Assembly: GCF_036370855.1 (NCBI RefSeq)
Contig: NC_088112.1
Span: 21,630,469 to 21,694,468, forward strand
Direction of reading: 5' to 3'
From: Dromaius novaehollandiae
Taxonomy: Eukaryota; Chordata; Aves; Casuariiformes; Dromaiidae
DNA: 64,000 nucleotides
Of this stretch, positions 1 to 12,700 are shown piece after piece. The notes below the pieces were generated by a model, which saw only the letters and a program-made list of their open reading frames with translations, ran no database searches and had not been told where the DNA came from. How positions within the stretch are numbered: the first letter of the stretch is position 1; every line of letters begins with the position of its first letter. Position numbers and translations under genes: made by a program.

Positions 1-9
1 TCCCTTCAG

Positions 10-84
10 GCCCAATTAAAGTATCTTGAGTGCATAGCAATTTCCTGCCTCGTCCTTGCAGCAAAAACCAATGAAGAAGATGAG
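10..84 (+). CDS. CCNI2: CCNI2 coding exon (first in window)
   Basis: Preceded by tcccttcag, a good acceptor at the very edge of the window. It reads 25 codons, [25 protein letters not shown], matching the cyclin I helix with the LAAK motif. The donor is GTCTGT, weaker than consensus. Phase 0 at both ends. Confidence 0.85.
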
Positions 85-1241
85 GTCTGTATGTTTAATT
101 TTAAATGCACTAAGCTCGTCTCTAGTTGTTTTCAAGTTATTTATAGTTCCAAGTCTTTTAACAAGTTGGGCATAATGAAAAGATGTGAACTTGGTTACCC
201 TAAGTAATTCCTGAGGGGGAAAACAGCAACATTTTCAGTTCTGTTTCATCATTGTTTGGAAAAGCCGGGACTTGCATGGATAAAGGACTTGTATGTAGTT
301 CTGCAGTGGATCTGTTTCCCTCCTCTGCCCCTACATGTCTTCTCTCCCTTCAGAATCCAGAGCTTGCAGTGAAGCTTGGTCCAGGTGCAGTCAAAATGTG
401 CATGTACAGTTCTGGGCTTGTGAGCATTGCTAATTCTGTTGCAATAGGTCCTGGGAGGGTAAGGTAGGCAAGACAGCAGAGGTTTTTTCAGAGGAAGCTT
501 AAAATAGATGAGGTTGCTTGGAGTCAAGACTTATTACCGAACGCGTTGAGGAAATGACTCAGGTCTGCACCTCAAGGTGAGCGTGTAAAATCAGCAACTA
601 CACATGTAAGTGTGAGACTGCACAGGATAATTTTCCAGTGCTTACAGCTAAAACTGTGTGTCAGAAGTGCACTGACAGACTTCTATGAGCCAAAGAGTCC
701 TTGCAAAGCATTTCAGGTTGCATTTCTCCCCTTTCCTTCATTCCATTTTGGAAAAAAAAGAGCTGTGAGTTACAGCTGGCAACCTAGGAGTTGGAGTCAG
801 ACATGCATTTCTCCTTGAATTTCTGCTACAGTGAAATGCTCTCCATAGCCTTTTCTAAGATGTGCTGTCTTGAGGTTATTCTTCTTTTCCCCTCAGCTAG
901 AAAGGAGAAGTCTAGTCAATGACCACAGGAAACAAGGCAAGCACGAACAGCTCTGTAAAACAGGCCAACAGGAAGCCTCCTCCCAGCTCGGCAGACGAGC
1001 AAAAGCACCGAGGCTGTACGCAGTGAACCTGCATCACGGAGGCTCGCGGGGCCCCGGCAGCTGCCAGCCGTCCTCTGCCCAGTGGCCTGGGTTCGCAGCC
1101 GGGTGCCCCGCCATGAGCCTGCCCAGCCTTTGCTTAGGATTTTGGGATGTGTACAGACTTGTTAGATCCCTTTGCAATACATGGAAACGCACACAGCACT
1201 CCGTAGGAAGTTGTCTTCTTTATTTTTTAAAGGTTTTCTTT

Positions 1242-1277
<36 letters not shown>

Positions 1278-3731
1278 CAGGTAATACCATCGGTGAAGAT
1301 GCTCGCGGTGCAGAGTGGTTGTAAACGCTCTCCAGCTGAGATCTTGAGAATGGAAAGAATTATACTAGATAAGCTTCACTGGGATCTTTACACAGCAACA
1401 CCAATGGATTTCTTAAACATCGTAAGCACTAAGTTTTTGCAAAGTTTAAATTATTTTTGTTTAAAGAAACAGCTCATTTATCAAATAAGACTAGAAAACA
1501 TAGATGCGCACACGTACACACACACACATTCTTCCCAAGATGCTCTGCAAGCTGCCTGTTTTTAGCTATCCGCAAGTCTTGTGAAGAATGCTACAGTGAA
1601 TTTCTTTAAATGTACTAATATTTAAAACCTTCCTCTTTTTTTCAAAAAAATTTACTTCCATTTTTAAAGGACAACTAAAATGGATGTTAAAAAGATTCTC
1701 ATAATGCTATATGCCATTTTTTTTTTAATACACACTGCAAAAATATTTCTAACTCTTTCCATTCTATTAATACTGTACATAGAAAGCTGTCAGAGTTTTG
1801 CTACATTTCACACACAGGTCTTCTTAAACCATTTTCCTTTTCATCCCACTAATAATTCACCCTTGTTTTAGGCAATTAGACCATCCCATTCTGGCACTTA
1901 GTTCACATTGCAATTGCTAAATATCTGATAGAAACAAACTGCGTCTTCGAGAAACGATAGTGTGCTAGTAAGGCAAAAATCATGTGATATGAACACATCC
2001 TGGATCCCTTTTTATGGTAATGTGCAAATATTAAGCCGTCTCAGGCTGCTGATTGTGAGAACTGCCTCTCCTTAGGTGCTTGTTTCCTCAGTAAATTCAG
2101 AGTACAATCATAATTATTGGGTTTAATCCATTTGTATCTGCTGGCCTGAATCGAATCTCCTAGGTAGCAATCTGGATAACATAGAAACTTCAGAAATTGT
2201 TAGGAAACACAGACCTTTTACATTCAATATAAGCTCAAAAACAGTTCGATGGTTGGCAGGTACAAACACAAAACACAAAAAAGGTGGCAAACCCTCTAGG
2301 CTTCCTGATATGAGTCAAAATTAGTCTGTACTTCTGGTTGATAACATATGAAAACATACAAAGTTCACTGACCTCTGCTTTTTTAAAATATATTTATATA
2401 TATATCTTTAATCTTCTCTCCAGTTCCATGCCATGGTGATGTCCAGCTGGCCCCATCTACTACACGGGCTGCCTCAGATGAATCCTTCCCGCCACGTCGC
2501 GCTCTTGACCAAGCAGCTACAGCACTGTATGGCGTGCCACCAGCTGTTGCAGTTTAAGGGCTCCACGTTGGCTTTGGTGATCATCACCTTAGAGCTGGAG
2601 AGGCTGACTCCTGACTGGTTTCCTGTTATTACTGGTCTGCTAAAAAAAGCACAGGTAGGAGTCAAAATGGCCTTTGGTCACAAATACGAGGCCAGGACAT
2701 CAATAAATTAATAAAGGGCACCTGGGTTTACAACCAACACTGCGCTTCAGCAGACTCCTGAGGAGCGTGTCCACGTTCTGCCTTTGCTGCGGGCCTTGCT
2801 AGTGCGAATAGAAGAGGAAATAAAACTGCAGCTGGGAACAAAACCGCACTTAGGGGCTGGGACTGGGGAAAGGGCCTTCCTTTGGGCAGGGAAGGGAGGT
2901 TTCCAAGAGCTTGGCCGCAGATGGCTCCCCGTCTCCTGAACGGGGAGGAGATTCTCCCACAGTGGGAGTGTCTGCGAGCACCTAAAAATCTGCCCACCCG
3001 TTTTGTCCTCAGCTTCCCACTGAGGACTGCAAGGACTTCTCAGTGCAGTTATGTCGCTTTAAATTATAATCAGTTTGGCTTCTAGTGGTATACACGTTGA
3101 AGGTCAGCTCTGTTTCTCTAAACTCTTCTCCAGTTTCATAAAACACATGCTTTTCAACAGATTGTACACCTAGAAGGCAGAAGACGTGGGTTGCCCGCTT
3201 ACCACAGATTCATCTTCTGGTCTTGCATCTGGTCTTGCCCCTCTCCTCCCTGCAGTACAGCACTGGCCAGAACAGAGTAATTTTTCCCAAACTCACAAAG
3301 AATCTGTACTTTCCTTACAGGTTAACAGCACCAAATTCATCCACTGCAAGGAGCTTGTGGATCAAGAGCTGATGCGCTTGCAGCCATCCAACGCTATTTA
3401 TATTTTCTATCCCGTCAGTCAAGCCATCCAGGCCCACCCCAAGGCAAGGCTGCCCTACCACTGCTCTTCCGAATGGAAGGGTTCCCATCGAGTGAGGCTG
3501 AGGAAGGGCCCTCTAAGCCAGCTGGTTTCTACAGCTTTCACGTCTGCTGCAGCCCCAATTCCCGATGACGCCATGGAGGCAGATGAATACTACGATGGAT
3601 TCAGGCACCTGTACAGTGAGGATAGGGGAGCAGAGAGCGGGAGGGCGAGCGGGGCCAGCTCGTGCCCTCAGCTGAGGCCCGGAGAAGGCAGCTCCCCGTG
3701 TCCTCCCCTACAGCCGCCGGAGCGGGACTAG
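10..3731 (+). CDS. CCNI2: Cyclin I2 gene, 3' part (four coding exons; 5' part lies before the window)
   Basis: Atypical cyclin of the cyclin I family; such cyclins bind CDK5 in known members. Four exons join in phase 0 at 10-84, 1281-1421, 2424-2654 and 3321-3731, giving the last 285 residues. Cyclin-box landmarks seen are [28 protein letters not shown] and the second-fold stretch [19 protein letters not shown]. The tail holds the family's acidic [17 protein letters not shown] motif and ends [10 protein letters not shown], as in cyclin I proteins. I call CCNI2 rather than CCNI from the neighbouring SEPTIN8 and from the remembered VIPSVK-type sequence. It converges on SEPTIN8, whose alternative last exon lies antisense inside the third exon. 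The first exons and promoter are outside the window. Confidence 0.9.
85..1280 (+). other. CCNI2 intron
   Basis: AT-rich and unique; ends in a pure T run (1244-1273) before the acceptor. A minus-strand AATAAA (plus 1219-1224) could end a long SEPTIN8 transcript. Confidence 0.75.
1281..1421 (+). CDS. CCNI2: CCNI2 coding exon
   Basis: The acceptor aatacag follows a pure run of about 30 T. The 47 codons begin [10 protein letters not shown], contain [20 protein letters not shown] and end DFLNI before the donor GTAAGC. Phase 0 at both ends. This is the end of the first cyclin fold. Confidence 0.93.
1422..2423 (+). other. CCNI2 intron, also region downstream of the SEPTIN8 long-isoform stop
   Basis: AT-rich. 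On the minus strand this should include the long-isoform 3' UTR. Confidence 0.7.
2424..2654 (+). CDS. CCNI2: CCNI2 coding exon overlapping SEPTIN8 antisense
   Basis: The acceptor ctctccag precedes [13 protein letters not shown]; the exon has 77 codons and ends GLLKKAQ before donor GTAGGA. It encodes the second cyclin-fold helices. Bases 2474-2639 also encode the long-isoform tail of SEPTIN8 on the minus strand. The Leu-Lys-Lys codons near the 3' end (cta aaa aaa) supply, on the other strand, the pyrimidine tract and AG of the SEPTIN8 acceptor. The CCNI2 donor and the SEPTIN8 acceptor are only 15 bp apart. Confidence 0.93.
2474..2639 (-). CDS. SEPTIN8: SEPTIN8 exon 10, alternative long-isoform C-terminus, antisense within a CCNI2 exon
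   Basis: Acceptor tgctttttttag precedes the base completing Asn427, then 54 codons and TGA. The peptide contains [31 protein letters not shown] and ends ATWREGFI. From memory this is nearly identical to the human SEPT8 long-isoform tail, including the first residues after the junction (KKN-R). The CCSC cluster near 466-469 is a candidate S-palmitoylation site; a palmitoylated SEPT8 variant in dendritic filopodia has been reported, as I recall. The whole exon lies within CCNI2 coding exon 2424-2654. A weak ATTAAA (minus strand, plus 2407-2412) lies about 60 bases past the stop. Confidence 0.88.
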
Positions 3732-6700
3732 CCGAAACCTTCTGCCTCGGAAGAACTGCAGAACCGGGACGTCCCAGCGAACGGAGGAGCCGACACAACG
3801 GAGCAGAAGTACTGCTTTTTTTTTCAGAGGATAATGACAGAACGGTGTTATCTTTCACATCCCTCCTAAACAGTGTTTGCTACCCCCAGTTTTTAACATC
3901 ATTTCAGTACAGAGGGGAGAGGAGGGACTCGCAATCCTACAACTCAGGGATCAGTTCAGCAAAGGGCTACATGCTGCACCAGAGAGAACCAAATGCCTTG
4001 TAGTGTGTTTTGTGTTTTGTTTTTTTAAATAGTTGTGATGAAACGTGGCAGATTCATGTTTCATCCAGCTGATTCGTTGTTCTATCAATGCTAATCCGAC
4101 TTACCCATGGGAGATGACTTGGGGGAGACTTACCCCATTGGGGAAGGAGGAGCCTCCACTGCTGGTTCTAGACAAAGAAGTCCCAGGTGGGACCAAGGTT
4201 TAGATTTAATAGTGAAAAGACCAAGAGCCAAAACTCCCGGTTTTTCCCGGGGCCTTACCTGGGAGCCTGGTGGCCGAGGGCTGTGCTCCTCCCCGGTAAA
4301 CCTGCTCAAGACCCCCAACAAATTCCCACGTGCTGGGGGAAAAGCCGCTGTGTGCGGCCCTTGCAGACCAGCTTGTGGCATTCAGTTGTTTTGTTTTGTT
4401 TTGTCTTCCCAGACTGGACCACGCAAAATGCCTTTAACTAACCCCCCCCCGCCCCCAAAATTAGCTTTTGTTAACAGCTAATCTCCAGAGCAAAACAGTT
4501 AAACTGACCTTTGTAGTCTGTCGAAGTCTCTACTGCACTTTTAAAACCGGCCTTACACTTTTTTTTTTTAATAAAGGTTAATTTAAAAACAGGTTTTTTT
4601 GTTTTACAACAGGGCCAGGATTTTTAAGCTGTTTTGTTATAACAGTCTGAAGGTATCATCCAAACACTACTGCTCGAGTAGCAATACCACGCGTCGGCGC
4701 GGGAGGAGAGCTGCCGGCCTGCCTTCTCCCGGCTCCCCGTCTCACCTCGTAGGAGCAAAACTCCCAGACTCTGGGCTGCGCAGGACGGACATCCCGGGCA
4801 GCAGGGACGGCTTCCCGGAGCGTCACCGCTGGCTCTTGCCAGAACTGGCCCTGGAAAATGTGAGTTTTGTGTGTCTGCAGGGAGCAAGCCATGCTTTGCT
4901 TTCTAAACCACAAAATCCTACGAGCGCGGGCGGCGCGGAGGCTGGATGCTACCTCTGCCGAAAGCCGGACGGCTGCTCGACCCCGGTGCCGCACGGCGCT
5001 GAAGCGGGCACCTGACCGGCTCTGTCACTGCGCAGCGATGCCGACCAAAGCACAGATGTGACACGAGCACTGAGCCAGCTACGCCCAAACCACCCCGAGT
5101 CCCCCCAGCCCCACGGTTCCCGTCCACGAAGCACGGACCACGGGCGGTTAAAGCACATCACACCGCGCCGCCCGCCCCGGGTCAGCCTTCAGGGAGACCT
5201 CCACACCCCGCGCGTGGGGGCCTGCGGACGCCTTTGCTGGTTTAATTCAGCTGGAGCAGTACTTACGGTTCAGGTGGCAGAAGGGGACGGTTAGCTCGAG
5301 CGATGCATCAACCCGCGGCAGCTTCCAGCGACCCCCTCGTCAAGGCACGCGAGTCTGATCCCACGCGCGGCCCCAGCCCCGAACGGAGCTCCATCGGGTC
5401 TCCCGAGAAATTCGGGCAAAGCTCTCGCGCCCAACGCACCTGCCCAGCTGCGAGTCTAACCCGGCCACCCTGGCTTGCAGCTCTGGACTGGTTTGCCTTC
5501 AGAGAGAGCACACGCAGGTACAAAATAGTCATGGAGAAAAAGCAAAGGGCGTTTCACGGCACGGCTCAGCCCACCAGTGGCGGGTTGCCTGGCCTTCTGC
5601 CTCCTGCCTCCCCATCGCTCCTGCCTCCCCATCACTCCTGCCTCCCCACGCACCACCACCGAGACACTGGTTGGCCCCCAACCCTGCTCCGGGCTCCCGA
5701 TCGGTTGTTTTTGGGCCACCTACCTGCCACGCTCGGACACGTTTCCACAGCCTCATTTACACCGAGGGCAGCGCGAGGTTTGGTGCCCGGCCCCGAGGAA
5801 GCCCCCGGGGGCAGCGGCCGGCTCCTGCCTCCCCCCGGCACGGGGGGGCTGCCGAGGCCAGGTCTCCCACGCGCCGGGGAGGGGGGCAACGCTGCCGGCA
5901 GCTGCCAGCCCGGGGTGCATTGCATCCCCAAATATACAGGGTAACGGGGTTCATGGGGGGGAAACTGGAACTTGGACAGCAAATACATTTAATGTACAAA
6001 ATGTGTTTTTGACATAGGTTTGTTTAACAAGTCAGTTTTGTGTTTATTAAACCCAACTTTGGTACAAGCAGGTCATTCCTGCGATTAGTTTACAAGTTTT
6101 AAAAACAAAACTAAAACTATATGGCTTCACTGTAGTCCTGGGTGAAGTCAGGGAGGGGCACAGAGATGACTGCATTATTCTTTTTTCTTTTTTTTTTTGC
6201 TTTTTTTTCCCCTCTTTTTTTTTTTTTTTAACAGGCACTTGCCTGCAGAGACGTGAGGCTGTTGCAGACACAGACTCACAGCCAGGAACACCGAGCCGCC
6301 AGCTTCGCGCTGCTTCCCCTCGTTAACAAATTGCATTCATTCATTATTGCCACCCGCACCAAGGGCCCAGCGGGGACAGGGAGCTTGGGAAGGGGCTTCA
6401 GCCACGCGTTATCCCTGCAAAAACTACACGGATGAAGGGTTGGGGGATTTTGGTTACAGAAGCCGTAAGTCTACTGAAAAAAGCTATTAACGAGTTATTG
6501 CTAGGAAGGGCCGGGACGGTTGGTTAAGGCCGTTAAGAGGTTTTCTAGTTAGTCCCAAACCTCGGCGAGGAGAGGAGCAAACGACAATCCCGTTACGGCA
6601 ACAGCTTCAGCAGCGAGCTGAGAACCGGCCTCACGCTACCCCCACGTTGCTCCTCTCCCACTCGGAGGTCTGGCCACGGTGTTAGGTACGTGGTGTGGGT

Positions 6701-9700
6701 TCCCACCCGGAGATTAGTGTCTCCGTTAAGTGCAAGCCATGCATCAGCCTTAATTAGCAACTTATCTTTTGGCTAGTAGCTTAGATTTCAACTTTATCAA
6801 GAAACCTGATCAAGCCAACTCTTCCCCAGAGTCCTTGCTACATAATCTCTTCTGTGCAATATATTGCAAGCATTAAGGTGAAAGCACCAATTAACTTCTT
6901 CTGCATGAGATGTTTTGGCCTTAATAAATCTTCTAATTAACATATCTTCCTGATGTTATGGAGCAGGCACTGGGAAGACTAAAAAAGCTACAGAAAGAAC
7001 AGAAGAGAATCAATACTTAACTTTCAGTTATTTACATTAAGTGCAGACAGCAAGAAAGGTCAAAGTACAACTCCAGCGCACGCCGCCTGATAACGTGTGG
7101 GGTGGGGTACCCAGGAGACACGTTTGACTTCAAACCATCCCAACTTGGGGAAGTTTTTACGGCAGCCAAGCTCGTGTTTGGAACTGGTAACCAGAGGGTT
7201 GATTTAAAACTTTAATGAGGAAGGAGAGCTGGAGGAGAGCACCCGGGCAGCCAGCCACTACGGGGACGCGGGGTGGGCCCCGCTTCCACCACGACCGTGC
7301 TGCTCGGGACCAGCGGCCCCCCAGGCTGTAGGACAAGCAGAGCATCCACCTCACTGTAGGAATGTTTTTAATAATAATATTTTGCCTTTCTCATGCCTTT
7401 GCAAGCATTTCTAGTAGCTTTCTACATGTATTAATGAATGAATAATCTTAACATCACTCCTGCAGAGAAACACTTGACGAGGTAGGTGACCAAGTGCCCC
7501 TCTGCCTCCCTCCGCTCTCCCGAGGAGGCCTCCCGTACCTGGACGCGCTCCCTCTTCCCTGGTCTCCTAAAACATTTGGCTTTAAAAGTATTTGGAGGGA
7601 AAGAGTTGCAAGACATTTCAGAGACCACTTGCCATCAACTGCTACTCCCTATTCAGGCTTATCCTTCAAAAATGAAAAAGCCCAAGCGATGGGAACGGGC
7701 TGCACACCAAGCAAGCAGAACTGCCCCCACCCCCGAAACAAGCTGCATATTACATGTAAAAAGCGAAGATCTCTCTCATACAAGCCAACTCCTGCAGCAA
7801 CAGCACAGCCCTCTCATTTCTAACAAGATTTCAGAGGCGGCCAGTACCACCAGCTTCTTGTCGTCCTTGAAACTGGGGCTGCAGAAGCAGCTTCAGCAGG
7901 GGCTGTGCATCAGCCAAGCTCCCCCTTCCGCTTTGTCCTCTTTAGGGGCAGACTGATCTCATAGTCCAGTGGCAAACAAAAATCAGAGGTCCTAGATAAG
8001 CCGAATGTAACTTCATAGGCAGCAATGCCCCAGAGGACATGCACCAAAACCAGGCAGAACTTCACCAGCCAACCGCCCCGAACCGCGCGAGAGAGGAGGT
8101 GAGGTGCTGTCCCCAGGGGTCTGGCGCGATGGCAAAGGTCCCTACTTTTATTTCGGAAGGCTCCCAGCAGTCGTGCAGGTACTGCCCAGGTCCAGGCAGG
8201 CTTTCAACCATCACACATCACCATTTCAATAGAGATCCACTAGATAGCAGGGGAAATCCACCGCTAAATAAATGACACCACAAAACTCAAAATAAATGTG
8301 AGATTTAATAAAAGAAAAAAAAGTACAAAGTGAGTGGAAAGAACTGAAAGTCAAACAGCAACAAAAAAACACCCCAGCACGCTGTGGATGGCAGACGCGG
8401 CAGACGGGGAAGCGCGCGGGCTCCTCCGCGGCGGCTCCCAGCCCTTCTCCACCTCGCGGGCCCGGCTGCGCCCGGCACCGTGCCTCCTACACAACTCCCA
8501 GCCCTTCCAAACACATGGTAAATATGAAAGCAGACAACACACAGGGTGGTAAATCTTTACATGATTAAAAAAAAAAAAAAGACAGTTTTTCCCATTAATA
8601 CCAACCTTGTACAGATACACGTATACAACAGCTGGAAGATGTGCAACTGAACAGCTTCAGCTATTTCTAAAGGGTTTCTCTCACTTCTTCTAGCCTACAG
8701 GACGTAAGTCTTCAGACTGCAGTGAGATTAGCATCGCAATGGGTTCGTAACTTGTTAAATAACAATAAGATAGAGAACTACCCTATATACCACATATTTA
8801 ATCTCATCTCAGCCCAAAAGGGAAAAAAATCAAGTACTAGAGAAATTAAAAAACAACAAAAACACCTCAGTCCTGTTGGGGAAGTGATTATGTTACCTGC
8901 TCTAAAGAGTGGAGTGGCCATGATGAAGTTAAGGTCAACAAAAAACTACATGGAGAAAGGATGTCCGTCACGACAAAGTCAATGTATATATAATAGTCAT
9001 CATTAAAATAGTTACATACATTCTGAATGTCTTCATCAGAAATAGCTGGAAATTTCTCCACAATGCCCATGGATTTTGGAGTTTTTACTCTTTCATTGCT
9101 ATCATTATTCTTAACTACCAGCTATTCTAGTGGGGAAACAAAAAAAAATCTCTGAGGAGCCAGGTCAGAGAGAAACCATTTGCATAGATGTTGCTGGCAG
9201 CAGCACGAGATCAGGAGAAAACTATCGGCTGGAAACCCGACCGCGAGGCAGCCGCTGGCACGCGCGGTATCAGCGCTCGGGATTTTATTCCAGCCTTCTG
9301 CAACACTGAGAGGGAAAGCGAGGAACCGAGTAGTGTTGCTTACCCATGCAATTAGTGCACCAGAGTTTCTCATGAGTAAGAACCAAAATCACGCTCCTCA
9401 TCTGCCACGCAAGTGGGCTTTAGTCCCTGGGGAATTTGCATCGTCTTCTTGTATGCAACAAGACCTCGTGTTCCTTGTATGCTTCTCTTAGAAAAACACA
9501 TTAACCCCCATAACAACTGACAATTACTCTTTATAATATATCTAGATTAGAGGCACAGCCTTAAAAATTAAATGTTCAGCTTTCAGCAGACTCTTAAGTG
9601 CGCATAATTCTTTACTCTTTTAAAAAATGGTCTGTTCTAAAATGTACCTGTGAAATTTTCATGAGGTTCTTTCATACAAGCATCGAGCAACACTGACATG

Positions 9701-12700
9701 ATTTTCAATATATTCACATAAAAGGCCAATGTCTATATGAAAACAGTTCAACACCTGAGTATATATTTAAAAAAAAAAAAAAAAAAGAGCTGCTTTAATG
9801 GGATATGCAAGTTATAGAACCTCATTTTACAATCCAGCAAAATGCTGCCTCCAAACAGACCTGCCAAGGCTCAGATGCAAAGCTGTGCACCTCTGTTTAA
9901 CAGTCAAACACGGAATTTGCTAACATATTAGCTTAAAGACAAATATGGAAAAAAAAGAGAAGTCCTATAACATTAATAAGTAAATAAAATGCACACGCTC
10001 ACACAACTAACACTTAGCCAGCCAGTGTTTTTTATAAACTCTAAACACACTACATGGGCACGAATATATTTGCTTTCTTTTAGCCCATTATCTGATGGAA
10101 TTGGGTCTTGTTTTTCCTTAGCAACACAGCTAGTGAGTCTCTGTCCAGTTACTGTCCTGCCTCACTGCAGAATGGTTGGAATGGAAAAAAGTAATATTGA
10201 TCCCAATAATTCCTGTGAGCGCAGCTGCCCAGGAAAGCACGGCTCGGCGTGACAGAAGTGCTAAAGAAAACACCTTTTCGGAGGAATATAGGGCATCAGC
10301 ATCAATATCAGCATAAATATCATGCATAGTCTCAATATCGGGGGATTCTCCTTGCCAGGCACATGTTTACGGATGCCTTTTTTGTTTGTTTTCAACAATC
10401 TAAAAGTAAAGACGACCGATTAAATAGTTCTTCCGCAACAGTAAAGCACACTGGTAAATGACAAGTGAAGTTACACAGATCCTGCAATTCCACATTATAC
10501 AACAGCACACTCTTATGAAAAATCTTCCTAATTAAATGTTCTACTTTAGCTGTAAAGAAAAATCAAAACATTGTCACATGAATTTTATTAACCACTCTCT
10601 CTATATATATTTTACATGACATAGAAAGTGTTGAGAGAAATTCAGGATTAAAATAGATAATTACTGGAATGGCGGTTACTCAGACTATGATTCCCAGGGC
10701 AGAAGTTCAGAGCACTGGGGTTTTCACCCGTTCCAAGTTTATTCAAATCAAGAATTTTGTTGGAAAAATAAACGTTTCTGCCTTCCTCAGACACCTCCCC
10801 AGAGCTGGGGAAGGTGTACGAGGGGACAGAGGGGAAAGGCCAAGCCAGCTCTCAGCACTCACCTTAGCCAGTAAAAAATAGCCTAGAAAGCAAGGATTTA
10901 GCTGGTGGGTGAGAGGAGTTCAGGCAGTTACGGTCACTTTATACGTGGCTGCTTAATCACTAGGTTTAGAACAAAACTCCTCCTCGCTTTGGGGATTAGT
11001 TGGCTTTGTTTAAACAAAAAGAAAAGAGTTATATAGTAAGTTTACTTCCTTAAAACCTACTGATAAGTTAACAGCAAGTCGTTACACTGCCACCGCGGGA
11101 GATGCTCATTTTCTCTTTCACTTTGGTCCACTCACACACTGCTAGGACAGAAGGATGGCAAGGTGGGAACGCACGCAACTTAACACCCGAAAGTACCAAG
11201 TCCGCTCGGGGCCTGAAAGTCTGTGTGTGATTAACTGAAAGAAACAGAACAAAACAAAAAAGCATGAATTAAAGTTATGAAAATTAAACAAAAGCAAAAC
11301 GTAGTGAAATATGTTACAAAAAAAAGAAGAAAAAGGCCACGCACAGAAAGATGAGACGATAAGAGGTTCAACTACCTTTTTTAAAATAAAAACATGAAGA
11401 ATTACCTCCCCATCAAATGCCTCCGTCTTTCCCCCTGCTCCCCGTGGTTACCCCCCCGCGGGGGGTGCAAGCCCCTCTGCACGAAGGCAGATGGGGGCCC
11501 AGCTCGCCGCCCAGCTCGCGCATCCTGCTAGCCCCAACGCCATCCGCGAGCTCGGCGTAAAACCCAGCTCCTGGGAGCACCACGGGTGGGCCGGGCCGGG
11601 ACCCCGCTCCCTCCTCATCCTCCCGGGCCGGGCTCCCCCAGACTCCCGGCACTGCTTGATCTCTCCCCGAGGAAAAGGGTCTGGGAAGACAAGCCACTGG
11701 CACGGCGAGGAAGAGGAGCCCATCCGAGAACTTCTGGTTGGGAACTCAGTTATCCTGCTGGAGCAGAAACCCCCGGACGCCCCTTCTGTAACTGGCCGCG
11801 TTTTTACCCGTGGTTACCCCCCCGCGGGGGGTGCAAGCCCCTCTGCACGATGGCAGATGGGGGCCCAGCTCGCCGCCCAGCTCGCGCATCCTGCTAGCCC
11901 CAACGCCATCTGCGAGCTCGGCGTAAAACCAGCTCCTGGGAGCACCACGGGTGGGCCGGGCCGGGACCCCGCTCCCTCCTCATCCTCCCGGGCAGCCAGG
12001 CTCCCCCAGACTCCCGGCACTGCTTGATATCTCCCCGAGGAAAAGGGTCTGGGAAGATGAGCCACTGGCACGGCGAGGAAGAGGAGCCCATCCGAGAACT
12101 TCTGGTTGGGAACTCAGTTATCCTGCTGGAGCAGAAACCCCCGGACGCCCCTTCTGTAACTGGCCGCGTTTTTATTTCCTCACAGCGGTCTCCACAGCAA
12201 GCAGCCAGGGTCGCACGGAAACCCAGCCCCAAACCACCTTCTTGCCTTAATCGATTATTTTATTCCTAGTAACAGCAGCCTCAGGGCTCTTGTCCCTCCT
12301 TGACAGCGCTGGGGACCCGAAGAGCCTCCTCGCCCTCCCGCCCCAGCACCGGAGGTTTCACTGCTGTTTCACCCCTGTTTTCAGCACAATATTTTACAAG
12401 CCATTCTGGATTCAGTGCATGTCGACAGATGTGCAGAAAAAGCTGTTTTGGAACCGTTTCTAACACCAACACATTTACATTCCAAGCAAATATGTAAAAT
12501 ACATACTGTTATCTCCCGCGGGAAGAAACAAATTACGGCATGTCAGCACGCAGGACAAGCTGCCCCGCTACTACGCTTCGCTTCAGAGAAATGACAGAGC
12601 ACAAGATCTCATCAGCAGCGTGATGCCGAACGCTGTGCTGTCAAGAGCAAACCCAGGGTGTTGCTGCTCTTGATGCTCTTTTTCTTTTCATCATTAAAAT

